Shown here: positions 1 to 8,503 of the stretch, piece by piece
Layout of the letters: every line of letters begins with the position of its first letter
Position numbering within the stretch: the first letter of the stretch is position 1
Assembly (NCBI GenBank): GCA_016789405.1
Contig: JAEUPQ010000010.1
Span: forward strand, 62,001-126,000
Direction of reading: 5' to 3'
Origin: Lysobacteraceae bacterium
GTDB taxonomy: Bacteria > Pseudomonadota > Gammaproteobacteria > Xanthomonadales > Xanthomonadaceae
Length of the DNA stretch: 64,000 nt
The notes under the pieces: generated by a model
Seen by the model: the letters and a program-made list of their open reading frames with translations, nothing else
Told to the model about the DNA's origin: nothing
The model's database searches: none
Program-made: the position numbers and the translations under genes

Positions 1-1275
1 GCGGAACACGCGATCTCGCTGCTGTTCTCGCTGGCGCGCCACGTGCCCCGTGCCGATGCGGGCATGAAGGCCGGGCAATGGCCGAAGGCCGGCCTCACCG
101 GCTTCGAGCTCGAAGGCAAGAAGCTCGGCGTCATTGGTCTGGGCCGCATCGGCGGCACCGTGGCGCGCAAGGCGCAGGGCATCGGCATGGAGGTCGCCGC
201 ATTCGACCCCTTCCTGCCACCCAACGCTGCCGCAAAGGGCAGCGTGCCGCTGAAGTCGCTCGATGACCTGCTCGCCTGGGCCGACATCGTCACCCTGCAC
301 ATCCCGCGCACCAAGGACACGACGAACCTGCTGTCCGAAGCGCGCATGCGCCAGATGAAGAAGGGCGCCTACCTCATCAACGCCGCACGCGGCGGCCTGG
401 TCGACGAAGACGCGCTGCGCCTCCTGCTCGACGAAGGCCATCTCGCCGGTGCCGCGCTCGACACTTTCGCCACCGAGCCGCTGCAGGCCGACTCGCCGCT
501 GCGCGCCCATCCCAAGCTGATCCTCACCCCGCATCTCGGTGCATCGACCAGCGAAGCGCAGCAGGCGGTCAGCACCATCCTTGCGCGCCAGATCATCGAC
601 TTCGCCGCCACCGGCGCGGTCGCGGGCTGCGTCAACCTGCCGCCGCTCAGCGCCGAGGCCGCGCGCGAAGTCGGGCCGTGGATGCCGCTGATGTCCGCAC
701 TCGGTCGTCTCGCAGTGCGCCTGGTGCAGGCACCGACGCGCCTGGAAATCACCTATGCAGGCCGCACCGACGCGCTCGACACCCGTCCGTTGACCCGCCT
801 GCTCGTCGCGGCGCTGCTCGGCACCGCATCCGGTCGCGTCACTCCCGTGAACTCGCTGCAGGAGGCCGCCGCGCGCGGGCTCACGGTCGCCGAAACCGTG
901 GGTGGCGATGGCGATGGTTTCGATCGCCTGCTCAAGGTGCGCGTGATCGGCGAAAACGCCGGTGGCATGGTCCGCACCCGCGAGATCGAAGCCACGCTGC
1001 ATCGTGGCCCGCGCGTGGTGCGCCTCGACGGCGTCGAGATCGAATTCGATCCGCTGTCGCACGTGCTGCTGATGCGCAACGAAGACCGTCCGGGCATGAT
1101 CGGTCGCGTCGGCACGCTGCTCGGCGAGGCCGGCGTCAACATCATCAACTTCGCACTCGGTGCGGCTGGCGATGGCCAGGCCCGAGCCGCGATCACCATC
1201 GACAAGCCCTTGACCGCCGAACAGGTCGCATCGATCAAGGCGGCGCCGGGCATCCTGTCGCTGCAGCAGGTCTGA
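1..1275 (+). CDS. serA: D-3-phosphoglycerate dehydrogenase, 3' part
   Basis: The first 424 visible codons are open from base 1, so the true start lies before the window. The enzyme oxidises 3-phosphoglycerate to 3-phosphohydroxypyruvate, the first step of serine synthesis in the cytoplasm. Visible landmarks are the nucleotide-binding GLGRIGG at visible residues 46-52, the AARGG substrate-site segment near residue 130, the catalytic-His segment PHLGAST near 177-183, an intermediate domain, and a C-terminal ACT domain (RNEDRPGMIGRVGTLL, from about residue 358) that in this family binds serine for feedback inhibition. The three-domain layout marks the long form of SerA. The histidine phosphatase follows after 10 bases, so co-transcription is likely. 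Confidence 0.95.
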   Translation, partial: AEHAISLLFSLARHVPRADAGMKAGQWPKAGLTGFELEGKKLGVIGLGRIGGTVARKAQGIGMEVAAFDPFLPPNAAAKGSVPLKSLDDLLAWADIVTLHIPRTKDTTNLLSEARMRQMKKGAYLINAARGGLVDEDALRLLLDEGHLAGAALDTFATEPLQADSPLRAHPKLILTPHLGASTSEAQQAVSTILARQIIDFAATGAVAGCVNLPPLSAEAAREVGPWMPLMSALGRLAVRLVQAPTRLEITYAGRTDALDTRPLTRLLVAALLGTASGRVTPVNSLQEAAARGLTVAETVGGDGDGFDRLLKVRVIGENAGGMVRTREIEATLHRGPRVVRLDGVEIEFDPLSHVLLMRNEDRPGMIGRVGTLLGEAGVNIINFALGAAGDGQARAAITIDKPLTAEQVASIKAAPGILSLQQV

Positions 1276-1285
1276 GGAGACATCC

Positions 1286-1936
1286 ATGCGCATCCTCCTC
1301 GCCCGCCACGGCGAAACGCCGTGGAACGCCGAAGGCCGCTACCAGGGCCAGATCGACATCCCGCTCTCGCCGGTCGGCGAAGGCCAGGCGCGCGCGCTCG
1401 GTGCGCGTCTCGCCGATGCGCGCATCGACCGCGCGGTCGCGTCGCCGCTCGCCCGCGCGCGCAGCACCGCCGAGTTCGCGCTCGGCGATGCCCGCCGCGA
1501 CCTGCTCGCCACCGATGCCGGGCTGATGGAGATCGGCCACGGCGAATGGGAGGGCCTGCTCGCCAGCGAGATCCGCGAACGCGACCCCGATCGCCTGCAG
1601 GCCTGGCGCGACGCACCCGATACGGTGCTGATGCCCGGAGCCGGCGGCGAATCCTTGCAGACCGTGCTCGATCGCGCCTGGCCGGCCTTCGAGCGCGCGA
1701 CTGCGGGACTCGGTGACGACGACACCTTGCTGGTGGTCGCCCACGACGCGGTGAATCGCGTGCTGCTGTGCCGGATCCTCGGCATTCCGCTGAACCGGCT
1801 GTGGAGCTTCCGCCAGGCGCCGGCCACGCTGAACCTGCTCGAAGGTCCGTCCGCCGATCGCGTCGAAGTGGTGCGTCTCAACGATTGCGCGCATCACACC
1901 GCGCTGTTCGGCGAAGCGGTGCACCGCGCGCTGTGA
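1286..1936 (+). CDS. Histidine phosphatase family protein (phosphoglycerate-mutase-like)
   Basis: This 216-residue protein begins with the RHGET motif, with the phospho-accepting His at residue 8. It keeps the second catalytic His in the segment VVAHDAVNRV and the acidic segment EIGHGEWEG. The family covers cofactor-dependent phosphoglycerate mutases, broad acid phosphatases, CobC-type phosphatases and phosphoserine phosphatases of the PspA type. Its position directly behind serA makes a phosphoserine phosphatase role attractive, but that rests on context only. The start follows the spaced ribosome site AGGAG at 1275-1279. Confidence 0.88.
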   Translation: MRILLARHGETPWNAEGRYQGQIDIPLSPVGEGQARALGARLADARIDRAVASPLARARSTAEFALGDARRDLLATDAGLMEIGHGEWEGLLASEIRERDPDRLQAWRDAPDTVLMPGAGGESLQTVLDRAWPAFERATAGLGDDDTLLVVAHDAVNRVLLCRILGIPLNRLWSFRQAPATLNLLEGPSADRVEVVRLNDCAHHTALFGEAVHRAL

Positions 1937-1955
1937 TCGCCTGAAGCCGGCGCGG

Positions 1956-2825
1956 TCAGGGCACAGGATGCCCGCGCGCCGCTTCCCACAACGCGTACCA
2001 CGCATCACGCGGCAGCGGCGTCGCGCAGGCTTCGACGCCTGCGTGCAGGCGATCGATGCGCGAGGTTCCCAGGACGACGCGCGTGCGCGGCAGGCTCGCG
2101 GCCCAGCGCAGCAGCAGTGCAGCGGGATCGAGGCCGAATTCGCCGGCCATCGATTGCAGCACCGGCGCCAGTCGTGCGCCGCGCGGCGTGGCGGGGTCCA
2201 GCAGGTCGCCGCCACCCAGCGGCGACCATGCCTGCACTTCGGCGCCACGTCGCGTGGTCGCGGCATGCGTGCCGTCTTCGAGGGTGGCCCAGTGCCCCAG
2301 CGACAACTCGATCTGGTGGGACGCGACCGGCAGCAAACCGTCGAACAGCGCGATGCCTTCCGGCCCGAAATTCGAGACACCGAATGCGCCGACGCGGCCG
2401 CGCGCCTGTTCGCCGCGGACCCAGTCTGCGACCGCCGCCGCGTCGATGCGCGGATCGAAGCGGTGCAGCATCAGCGTCTCGACATGGTTCACGCCCAGCG
2501 TGCGGAACGTTTCGTCGAGCGCACGCGTCAGATGCTCGACCGACAGGTCGTAGAACGGCACCTGGCGCACGTTGACCGGATTGGCCAGGGTCACGATGCC
2601 GATCTTCGCCACCAGCCCGAATCGCGCGCGCAGGCCGGGGCGCAGGGCGAACGCGGCGCCGACCAGCGCATTCGTGGTGTGGCCGCCGTAGATGTCGGCC
2701 AGGTCGAGGGTATCGATGCCCGCATCCAGTGCAGCGTCCAGCAGGCCGGCCACGGCCGCTGGCGACAGGCGCGCGCCCCAGTCGCCGAAACGCATGGAAC
2801 CCAGCAGCGGTGCGGATGTCGACAT
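1956..2825 (-). CDS. Aldo/keto reductase
   Basis: This 289-residue TIM-barrel oxidoreductase should use NADPH to reduce carbonyl substrates. The catalytic tetrad is recognisable: Asp in DTLDLAD, Tyr in DIYGG, Lys in LVAKIG and His in MLHRFDP. GVSNFG, and the cofactor-phosphate region with WSPLGGG and VVLGTSR near the C-terminus, are also typical. The sequence resembles the YdhF-like branch. It diverges from folC, with only 47 bases between the two starts, so both promoters must lie there. The physiological substrate cannot be told from the sequence. Confidence 0.9.
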   Translation of the reverse strand: MSTSAPLLGSMRFGDWGARLSPAAVAGLLDAALDAGIDTLDLADIYGGHTTNALVGAAFALRPGLRARFGLVAKIGIVTLANPVNVRQVPFYDLSVEHLTRALDETFRTLGVNHVETLMLHRFDPRIDAAAVADWVRGEQARGRVGAFGVSNFGPEGIALFDGLLPVASHQIELSLGHWATLEDGTHAATTRRGAEVQAWSPLGGGDLLDPATPRGARLAPVLQSMAGEFGLDPAALLLRWAASLPRTRVVLGTSRIDRLHAGVEACATPLPRDAWYALWEAARGHPVP

Positions 2826-2872
2826 GGGGCCTCGGAGTGGTCGGGCAGGGCGCAGCGCCGGATAATAGCGGG

Positions 2873-4159
2873 ATGACCCCGCGCACGCTGTCCGACTGGC
2901 TCGATTACATCGAACGCCAGCATTCCAAGTCCATCGACATGAGCCTGGACCGCCTGCGGGCGGTCGCCGACCGGATGGCGCTGCCGAAGCCGGCGCGCCA
3001 CGTCGTCACCGTCGGCGGCACCAATGGCAAGGGTTCGACGGTCGCCTTCATCGAGGCCATCGCGCGGGCCGCGGGTCTGTCCGTCGGTGCGTACACCTCG
3101 CCGCACCTGCTTCGCTACAACGAACGCGTCCGGATCGATGGCGTCGACGTCGACGACGCTTCGCTGGTCGCCGCGTTCGAGGCCGTCGAATCGGCGCGCG
3201 TGGATGCGTCCGGTGCCGTGGCGACCCTGACCTACTTCGAATACGGCACGCTGTCGGCCCTTTGGCTGTTCGCGCGTCGCGACCTCGACCTGGTCGTGCT
3301 CGAAGTCGGGCTCGGCGGTCGGCTGGACGCGGTGAACATCGTCGAACCGGACGTCGCGGTCATCACCACCGTCGACCTGGACCACCAGGCCTGGCTGGGC
3401 GACACGATCGAGGCGATCGGCGCCGAAAAGGCGCGGATCGCCCGGGCCTGGAAGCCGCTGGTGCTGGGCGACGACGACCCGCCGTCGAGCGTGCTCGGAC
3501 ATGCCTACGCCATCGGCGCATCGGCGGTCCGTATCGGCTGCGATTTCTTCTTCGCGCCGCCCGCCGAGGGCGAAGCGCACTGGACCTGGCGCGAGGTCGG
3601 CTGCGAACTCGAGCTGCCGATGCCGGCGCTGGTCGCCCCAGTGCAGTTGCGCAACGCCGCCGTCGCCATCGCCGCGATGCGGGCCCTGCCGATCGATCTG
3701 CCCGAGGCGGCGTTCGCCGAGGGCGTGGCGGTCGCGCACGTGCCGGCGCGCCTGCAGCGATTCGCCAGCGATGGCGTCGAGGTGGTGGTCGATGTGGGCC
3801 ACAACCCGCAGGCCGCGCGCTCGCTGGTCGACTGGCTGGCTGCCGTGCCGATGAACGGCCCGACGCATGCCATCTTCGCCGCGCTGGGCGACAAGGACGT
3901 GGCCGGCGTGGTCGAGGCGCTGGCACCGGGTATCGACCGCTGGTGGCTTGCCGGGCTTGCCGACATGTCCCCGCGTGGACTGGATGTGGAGGGCTTCGCC
4001 GAGACCCTGCACGGCACCGCCGCGGCGTCGGGCGTGCGCTGCGCCACCGTCGATGCCGCGATCGGCGCTGCATTGCGCGAGATGCCGGCGGGGGGACGCA
4101 TCCTGGTCTTCGGCTCGTTCCATACCGCCGCTGCCGCCCTGGCACGCTTCGGCGGCTGA
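2873..4159 (+). CDS. folC: Bifunctional dihydrofolate synthase / folylpolyglutamate synthase
   Basis: The 428-residue Mur-ligase-family enzyme joins glutamate to dihydropteroate and then extends the glutamate tail of folates, using ATP. The P-loop GGTNGKGST sits at residues 48-56, followed by TSPHL and the conserved VGLGGRLDAVN segment. The C-terminal domain carries DVGHNPQAA. I chose the ATG at 2873 because homologous sequence begins there (MTPRTLSDWLDYIE); the reading frame stays open further upstream but is unlike the family. Next comes a SPOR protein and purF, the usual neighbours in gammaproteobacteria. Confidence 0.95.
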   Translation: MTPRTLSDWLDYIERQHSKSIDMSLDRLRAVADRMALPKPARHVVTVGGTNGKGSTVAFIEAIARAAGLSVGAYTSPHLLRYNERVRIDGVDVDDASLVAAFEAVESARVDASGAVATLTYFEYGTLSALWLFARRDLDLVVLEVGLGGRLDAVNIVEPDVAVITTVDLDHQAWLGDTIEAIGAEKARIARAWKPLVLGDDDPPSSVLGHAYAIGASAVRIGCDFFFAPPAEGEAHWTWREVGCELELPMPALVAPVQLRNAAVAIAAMRALPIDLPEAAFAEGVAVAHVPARLQRFASDGVEVVVDVGHNPQAARSLVDWLAAVPMNGPTHAIFAALGDKDVAGVVEALAPGIDRWWLAGLADMSPRGLDVEGFAETLHGTAAASGVRCATVDAAIGAALREMPAGGRILVFGSFHTAAAALARFGG

Positions 4160-4261
4160 TCGGCCTTGCCCACTCGCTGAACCGGGCGCCCTTCGCGGAC
4201 GGGGCACGCCGGTGCGGGGGTATAATCCGCCCGCCCCTCCAAGCAGCCTCCAAACCTCGGG

Positions 4262-5341
4262 ATGTCGATGGACACTGGACTGAAGCAGCGCCTCATCGGC
4301 GCCGCCGTTCTGATCGCGCTGGCCGTGATCTTCCTGCCGATGCTGGTGAAGGGCCCGGCGCCCGACAGCGGCGTCTCCGATGTCTCCATCAAGATGCCCG
4401 ACGCCCCCGAGGGCGAGACCGAAACCCGCGAGCTGCCCCTGGTGATGCCTGGCGACGTGCCCAAGGGCGGCGCCGTCGGCATGAACGCCACGCCGGTGGA
4501 CCGCCCGGGCGCCCAGGCGCTGCCGACTTCGTCGGAGGGCGCCGTCACTGATCCCGCGACCGCCGCGACACCTGCCGATCCGGCCACCGGGCTGCCGGCC
4601 CCGACCGCTGGCGGCAATTACGCCGTGCACTTCGGCGCCTACGCCTCGCAGAAGGGCGCGGACACCGTGGTTGCGCTGGCCACGGCGGCACAGTTGCCGG
4701 CCTACGCGGAAGCGGCCACGATCAACGGCAAGCCCGCCTTCCGCGTCCGCATCGGGCCCTATGCCACCCGCGCCGATGCCGAAACCGCGCGCCTGAAGGC
4801 CCTCGAAGTGCGCAGCGACGTGCCGGTGCGCGTGGTCGCGCTGGATGCCGAGCCGGCGTCGACGGCACCGGCAGCCACCACGCCTGCTGCGTCGGCGACG
4901 ACAGTGGCGACCGTCGAAACGCCGAAACCGGCACCGCCCAAGTCCGTCGAAACGAAACCCGAGTCGAAGCCCGAACCGAAACCGGAGGCCAAGCCCGCCG
5001 CGCCGAAGCCTGTCGCAGCGAAGCCGGCCGAGCCCAGGCCCACGGAAGCAAAGCCCGCTGAAGCAAAACCAACTGCGCCCAAGCCGGCTGCGCCTGCCGC
5101 GGCCAAGATCGGGTTCGCCGTGCAGGTCGGTGCGTTCAGCGACGCCACCGAAGCCGGTGCCATGCGCGAGCGCATGCGCGCGGCTGGTTTCACTGCCTTC
5201 ACCGAAACGGTGACGACCGACCAGGGCAAGCTCACCCGCGTGCGCGTCGGCCCCGTGCTCGACCGCGCCGCCGCCGACCAGCTCAAGGCCCAGATCCAGT
5301 CGAAAGCCGGCGTGGACGGCATCGTCCGCCCGCATCCCTGA
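4262..5341 (+). CDS. DedD-like SPOR domain protein with two SPOR repeats
   Basis: This 359-residue inner-membrane protein has one N-terminal transmembrane helix (residues 10-29) and a periplasmic remainder. A first SPOR-like repeat (GGNYAVHFGAYAS onward, about 117-195) and a second (IGFAVQVGAFSDATEAGA, about 280-359) are joined by a long linker rich in Lys, Pro, Ala and Glu. SPOR domains bind denuded peptidoglycan at the division septum, so a role in cell division like that of DedD is expected. Ordinary DedD has one SPOR domain; the second is unusual. Downstream comes purF without the cvpA gene normally found between them. Confidence 0.9.
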   Translation: MSMDTGLKQRLIGAAVLIALAVIFLPMLVKGPAPDSGVSDVSIKMPDAPEGETETRELPLVMPGDVPKGGAVGMNATPVDRPGAQALPTSSEGAVTDPATAATPADPATGLPAPTAGGNYAVHFGAYASQKGADTVVALATAAQLPAYAEAATINGKPAFRVRIGPYATRADAETARLKALEVRSDVPVRVVALDAEPASTAPAATTPAASATTVATVETPKPAPPKSVETKPESKPEPKPEAKPAAPKPVAAKPAEPRPTEAKPAEAKPTAPKPAAPAAAKIGFAVQVGAFSDATEAGAMRERMRAAGFTAFTETVTTDQGKLTRVRVGPVLDRAAADQLKAQIQSKAGVDGIVRPHP

Positions 5342-5446
5342 TCCCATCCGCACGGCGCCCTGGTGGCGCCGCGCGGTTTCCTGCAACGTCCCGCGTCACT
5401 CGCGCACCACATTCGCGTCATCAAGCGCTTCACCGGAGTCACCATC

Positions 5447-6916
5447 ATGTGCGGCATCATCGGCATCGTCGGCACCTCGGACGTCGCGGCCTCCCTCTAC
5501 GACGGCCTGACCGTTCTCCAGCATCGCGGACAGGACGCCGCCGGCATCGCCACCGCCAACGGCACCCAGCTCCGCGTCGTGAAGGGGAATGGCCTTGTGC
5601 GCGACGCCTTCCGCGCGAGCGAGATGGCGCTGCTGCAGGGCCGCGTCGGCATCGGCCATTGCCGCTACCCGACGGCGGGCAGCGAAGGCAGCGACGAGGC
5701 GCAACCGTTCTACGTGAATTCGCCGTACGGCATCGCGCTGGCGCACAACGGCAACCTGATCAACACCGATACGCTGCGACGCGAGGTGTTCGAGCAGGAC
5801 CGCCGCAACGTCAACACCGAATCCGACTCCGAAGTGCTGCTCAACGTGTTCGCGCACGAACTGGACAAGCAGCGCGTGCTGACCCCCGACGCGGCGTTCC
5901 GCGCGGTCGAGAACGTGGCCCGTCGTGCCAAGGGCGGGTATGCCGTGGTCACGCTGGTGCTGGGTCTGGGCCTGGTGGCCTTCCGCGACCCGCACGGCAT
6001 CCGCCCGCTGGTGCTGGGCAAGCGCGACACCGACGCCGGCAGCGAATACATCATCGCTTCGGAATCGGCCGCGCTCGACGTGCTCGGCTTCGAGCGTTTG
6101 CGCGACATCGCGCCGGGCGAGGCCGTGGTCGTCACCCCGCGCGGTGAACTGCATTCGCGCCAGTGCATCGAAGGCGAGCTGCGTTCGTGCATCTTCGAGT
6201 TCGTGTATTTCGCACGTCCGGACTCGCTGATCGACGAGATCTCGGTGCACAAGGCGCGCATGCGCATGGGCGTGACCCTCGGCGAGAAGATCCTGCGCGA
6301 GCGCCCGGATCACGACATCGACGTGGTCATCCCGATCCCCGACACCTCGCGTGATGCCGCGCTGGAGATTGCGGCGGTGCTCGGCGTGAAGTACCGCGAA
6401 GGCTTCAACAAGAACCGTTACGTCGGCCGCACCTTCATCATGCCGGGGCAGGGCGAGCGCGCGAAATCCGTGCGCCGCAAGCTGAACCCGATTCCTCTGG
6501 AGTTCCGCAACCGCGTCGTGCTGCTGGTCGACGATTCGATCGTGCGCGGCACCACCTCGCAGCAGATCGTGCAGATGGCGCGCGACGCAGGTGCGAAGAA
6601 GGTCTATCTCGCTTCCGCCGCGCCGCCGGTGCGCCACCCGAACATCTACGGCATCGACATGCCCTCGCCCGAGGAACTGGTCGCCCATGGCCGCACCGAA
6701 CAGGAAGTGCAGGAATTGCTGGGCTGCGACTGGCTGATCTACCAGGACCTCAAGGATCTGGAAGAGGCCGTCGCCGGTCCCAAGTTCCCGGGCCGCCAGT
6801 TCGATTCCTCCTGCTTCAACGGCGAATACGTCACCGGCATCGAACCGGGCTACTTCGAGCGCCTCAACCAGCTGCGCTCGGACGAAGCCAAGAAGAAGCG
6901 CCGGCTGGCGGGCTGA
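5447..6916 (+). CDS. purF: Amidophosphoribosyltransferase
   Basis: This 489-residue enzyme makes 5-phosphoribosylamine from PRPP and glutamine, the committing step of purine synthesis. The start at 5447 gives the mature N-terminus MCGIIGIVG, whose Cys2 is the glutaminase nucleophile; the frame is open for 28 codons upstream but processing requires Cys at position 2. The glutaminase domain includes NTESDSEV, and the PRPP-binding loop is [15 protein letters not shown] (about residues 357-371). The small HD gene begins 11 bases after the stop. Confidence 0.97.
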   Translation: MCGIIGIVGTSDVAASLYDGLTVLQHRGQDAAGIATANGTQLRVVKGNGLVRDAFRASEMALLQGRVGIGHCRYPTAGSEGSDEAQPFYVNSPYGIALAHNGNLINTDTLRREVFEQDRRNVNTESDSEVLLNVFAHELDKQRVLTPDAAFRAVENVARRAKGGYAVVTLVLGLGLVAFRDPHGIRPLVLGKRDTDAGSEYIIASESAALDVLGFERLRDIAPGEAVVVTPRGELHSRQCIEGELRSCIFEFVYFARPDSLIDEISVHKARMRMGVTLGEKILRERPDHDIDVVIPIPDTSRDAALEIAAVLGVKYREGFNKNRYVGRTFIMPGQGERAKSVRRKLNPIPLEFRNRVVLLVDDSIVRGTTSQQIVQMARDAGAKKVYLASAAPPVRHPNIYGIDMPSPEELVAHGRTEQEVQELLGCDWLIYQDLKDLEEAVAGPKFPGRQFDSSCFNGEYVTGIEPGYFERLNQLRSDEAKKKRRLAG

Positions 6917-6927
6917 GGCGCGCGGCG

Positions 6928-7362
6928 ATGTCGACGCTCGAGCGCGCGATCGAACTGGCGGCGCGCGCCCACGCCGGGCAGCGGGACAAGGGCGGACATC
7001 CCTACATCCTGCATCCGCTGCGCGTGATGCAGGCCGTGAGCGGCGAGGCCGAACGCATCGCCGCCGTGCTGCACGACATCGTCGAGGACACGCCAGTCAC
7101 TTTCGACGACCTGCTCGCCGAAGGATTTTCCGTCGAGGTCGTCGATGCCGTGCGCGCCCTGACCAAGTTCGACGGCGAGACCCGCGAAGAGGCCGCACGG
7201 CGGATCGTCGGCAACCCGATCGCCCGCGCCGTGAAGCTGGCCGACATCGCGGACAACATGGACCTGTCGCGGATTCCGAACCCGACCGAACGCGATTTCA
7301 AGCGCCTGCGGGAGTACGAAGTCGCGCGCGGGATCCTGCTGGCGGGGCCGGGAAAGGTCTGA
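6928..7362 (+). CDS. Small HD-domain phosphohydrolase (SpoT/MESH1-like)
   Basis: The 144-residue protein is a stand-alone HD domain. It shows the N-terminal ARAHAGQRDKGGHPYILHP segment with His15 and His29, the metal-binding doublet His49-Asp50, and the HDIVEDTP motif typical of the hydrolase half of RelA/SpoT enzymes. No synthetase or TGS domain is attached. This architecture matches small alarmone hydrolases that remove pyrophosphate from (p)ppGpp, so it may adjust the stringent response. The activity is inferred from family resemblance. It lies 11 bases behind purF and 14 before the next gene, so it is probably in the same transcript. Confidence 0.82.
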   Translation: MSTLERAIELAARAHAGQRDKGGHPYILHPLRVMQAVSGEAERIAAVLHDIVEDTPVTFDDLLAEGFSVEVVDAVRALTKFDGETREEAARRIVGNPIARAVKLADIADNMDLSRIPNPTERDFKRLREYEVARGILLAGPGKV

Positions 7363-7376
7363 CGCGAACAACCCCG

Positions 7377-8198
7377 ATGTCCCAGCTCCCGTCGTTGTTC
7401 ACCGCCGCCCACGCCTGCCTCCGCACCGCCGCGCCGGACGAGAAGGTCGCGCTGACCTTTGCGACCGCCGAGGCCTTCGCGCGCGGCGAGTTGTCGATCG
7501 ATGACGACGCGCTGCCGCCGGAGCCGATCCGCATGCCCGGCCGTCCCGAGCGGCCGACACTCGTGCATCCGCGCGAGCTGCCGAAGCGCGGCTTCGGCAA
7601 CGACGAGGGCCGCGCGGCCTTCATTCATTCGATCGCGCACATCGAGTTCAACGCCATCGATCTGGCCTGGGATGCTGCCTACCGTTTCCGCGGCATGCCG
7701 CATGCCTACTACGCCGACTGGGCGCAGGTCGCGCACGACGAGGCGCGGCATTTCACGATGCTGCGCGCGCGGCTGAAGGACTTCGGTCGCGACTACGGCG
7801 ACTTCGACGCGCACAACGGCCTGTGGGAAATGACCGAGAAGACCGCGCACAGCGGCCTCGAACGCATGGCGCTGGTGCCGCGCGTGCTCGAAGCGCGCGG
7901 GCTGGACGTCACGCCGGGCATGATCGTGAAGCTGCGCCAGCTCAATGACCATGCGACCGCAGACATCCTCGACGTGATCCTCCGCGAGGAAATCGGCCAC
8001 GTCGCCGCCGGCTCGCGCTGGTTCCGCTGGCATTGCGAACGCGAACGCCTCGAGCCAGAAACCACCTTCCGCCGCTTGCTCGTGCAATACGGGCGTGGCG
8101 TGCTGTACGGCCCGTTCAATCTCGAAGCGCGTGGCGCGGCGGGTTTCAGCGAGGAAGAGCTGCAGGCATTGCAGAGCGCGGTCGCCGAGCTCGGCTGA
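7377..8198 (+). CDS. DUF455 ferritin-like domain protein
   Basis: This 273-residue protein matches the DUF455 group of ferritin-like four-helix proteins. Likely diiron ligands are visible in HIEFNAIDLAWDA, HDEARHFTMLR and REEIGHV. The first 60 residues form a variable N-terminal segment ending in HPRELPKRG. Some relatives are annotated as rhamnosyltransferases, but the iron-binding fold is what the sequence supports. It ends just before a GTAG-type palindrome pair that may stop transcription. Confidence 0.85.
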   Translation: MSQLPSLFTAAHACLRTAAPDEKVALTFATAEAFARGELSIDDDALPPEPIRMPGRPERPTLVHPRELPKRGFGNDEGRAAFIHSIAHIEFNAIDLAWDAAYRFRGMPHAYYADWAQVAHDEARHFTMLRARLKDFGRDYGDFDAHNGLWEMTEKTAHSGLERMALVPRVLEARGLDVTPGMIVKLRQLNDHATADILDVILREEIGHVAAGSRWFRWHCERERLEPETTFRRLLVQYGRGVLYGPFNLEARGAAGFSEEELQALQSAVAELG

Positions 8199-8207
8199 CA
8201 CGCACTT

Positions 8208-8273
8208 GTAGAGCGGAGCTTGCTCCGCTCGAACGTTCGCTGCGAGGCATGAGCGGAGCAAGCTCCGCTCTAC
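8208..8273. repeat. GTAG-type palindromic repeat pair (REP doublet)
   Basis: Two inverted copies of a 23-base element (GTAGAGCGGAGCTTGCTCCG and three more bases) occur at 8208-8230 and, in opposite orientation, at 8251-8273, separated by 20 bases. Each copy is itself a hairpin and both have the GTAG end outward, the arrangement of SMAG-like REP elements. Placed right after a stop codon, the pair could act as a bidirectional terminator or mRNA stabiliser. Confidence 0.85.
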
Positions 8274-8503
8274 AAAAAGCGATTGTCGGGAGAGGATCCA
8301 GCGTGGCTTCGCTCCGCTCCGCGATCGCGCGAGATCGAAACAATGTTTCGGCGTTGTCCGATGTCGAAACTTTCATTGCGAACAAACGCAACGTCGCTGC
8401 AACGCCGCGTACATACATGCGCCGCAGTATGTCGGACTGCCCCGACGGCCGTCGCGGGGCGCTTCCTCCGAACGGCGGCCCACTCCCACGGAATACCATT
8501 TCG
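8274..8503. other. Leader region of the TonB receptor gene
   Basis: These 230 bases hold no convincing gene. Small hairpins are visible (CGAAAC/GTTTCG at 8336-8350 and GCCCCG/CGGGGC at 8439-8460 enclosing ACGGCCGT). The second lies 43 bases before the receptor start and may form in the leader mRNA. No clear Fur or Zur box was found by eye. Confidence 0.4.

Noticed and set aside
2591..5386. Very long open frame on the minus strand (931 codons) opposite folC and the SPOR gene
   Set aside because: Its product is Arg/Gly/His-rich with no family motif and lies antisense to two well-supported genes; it is a GC-driven shadow.
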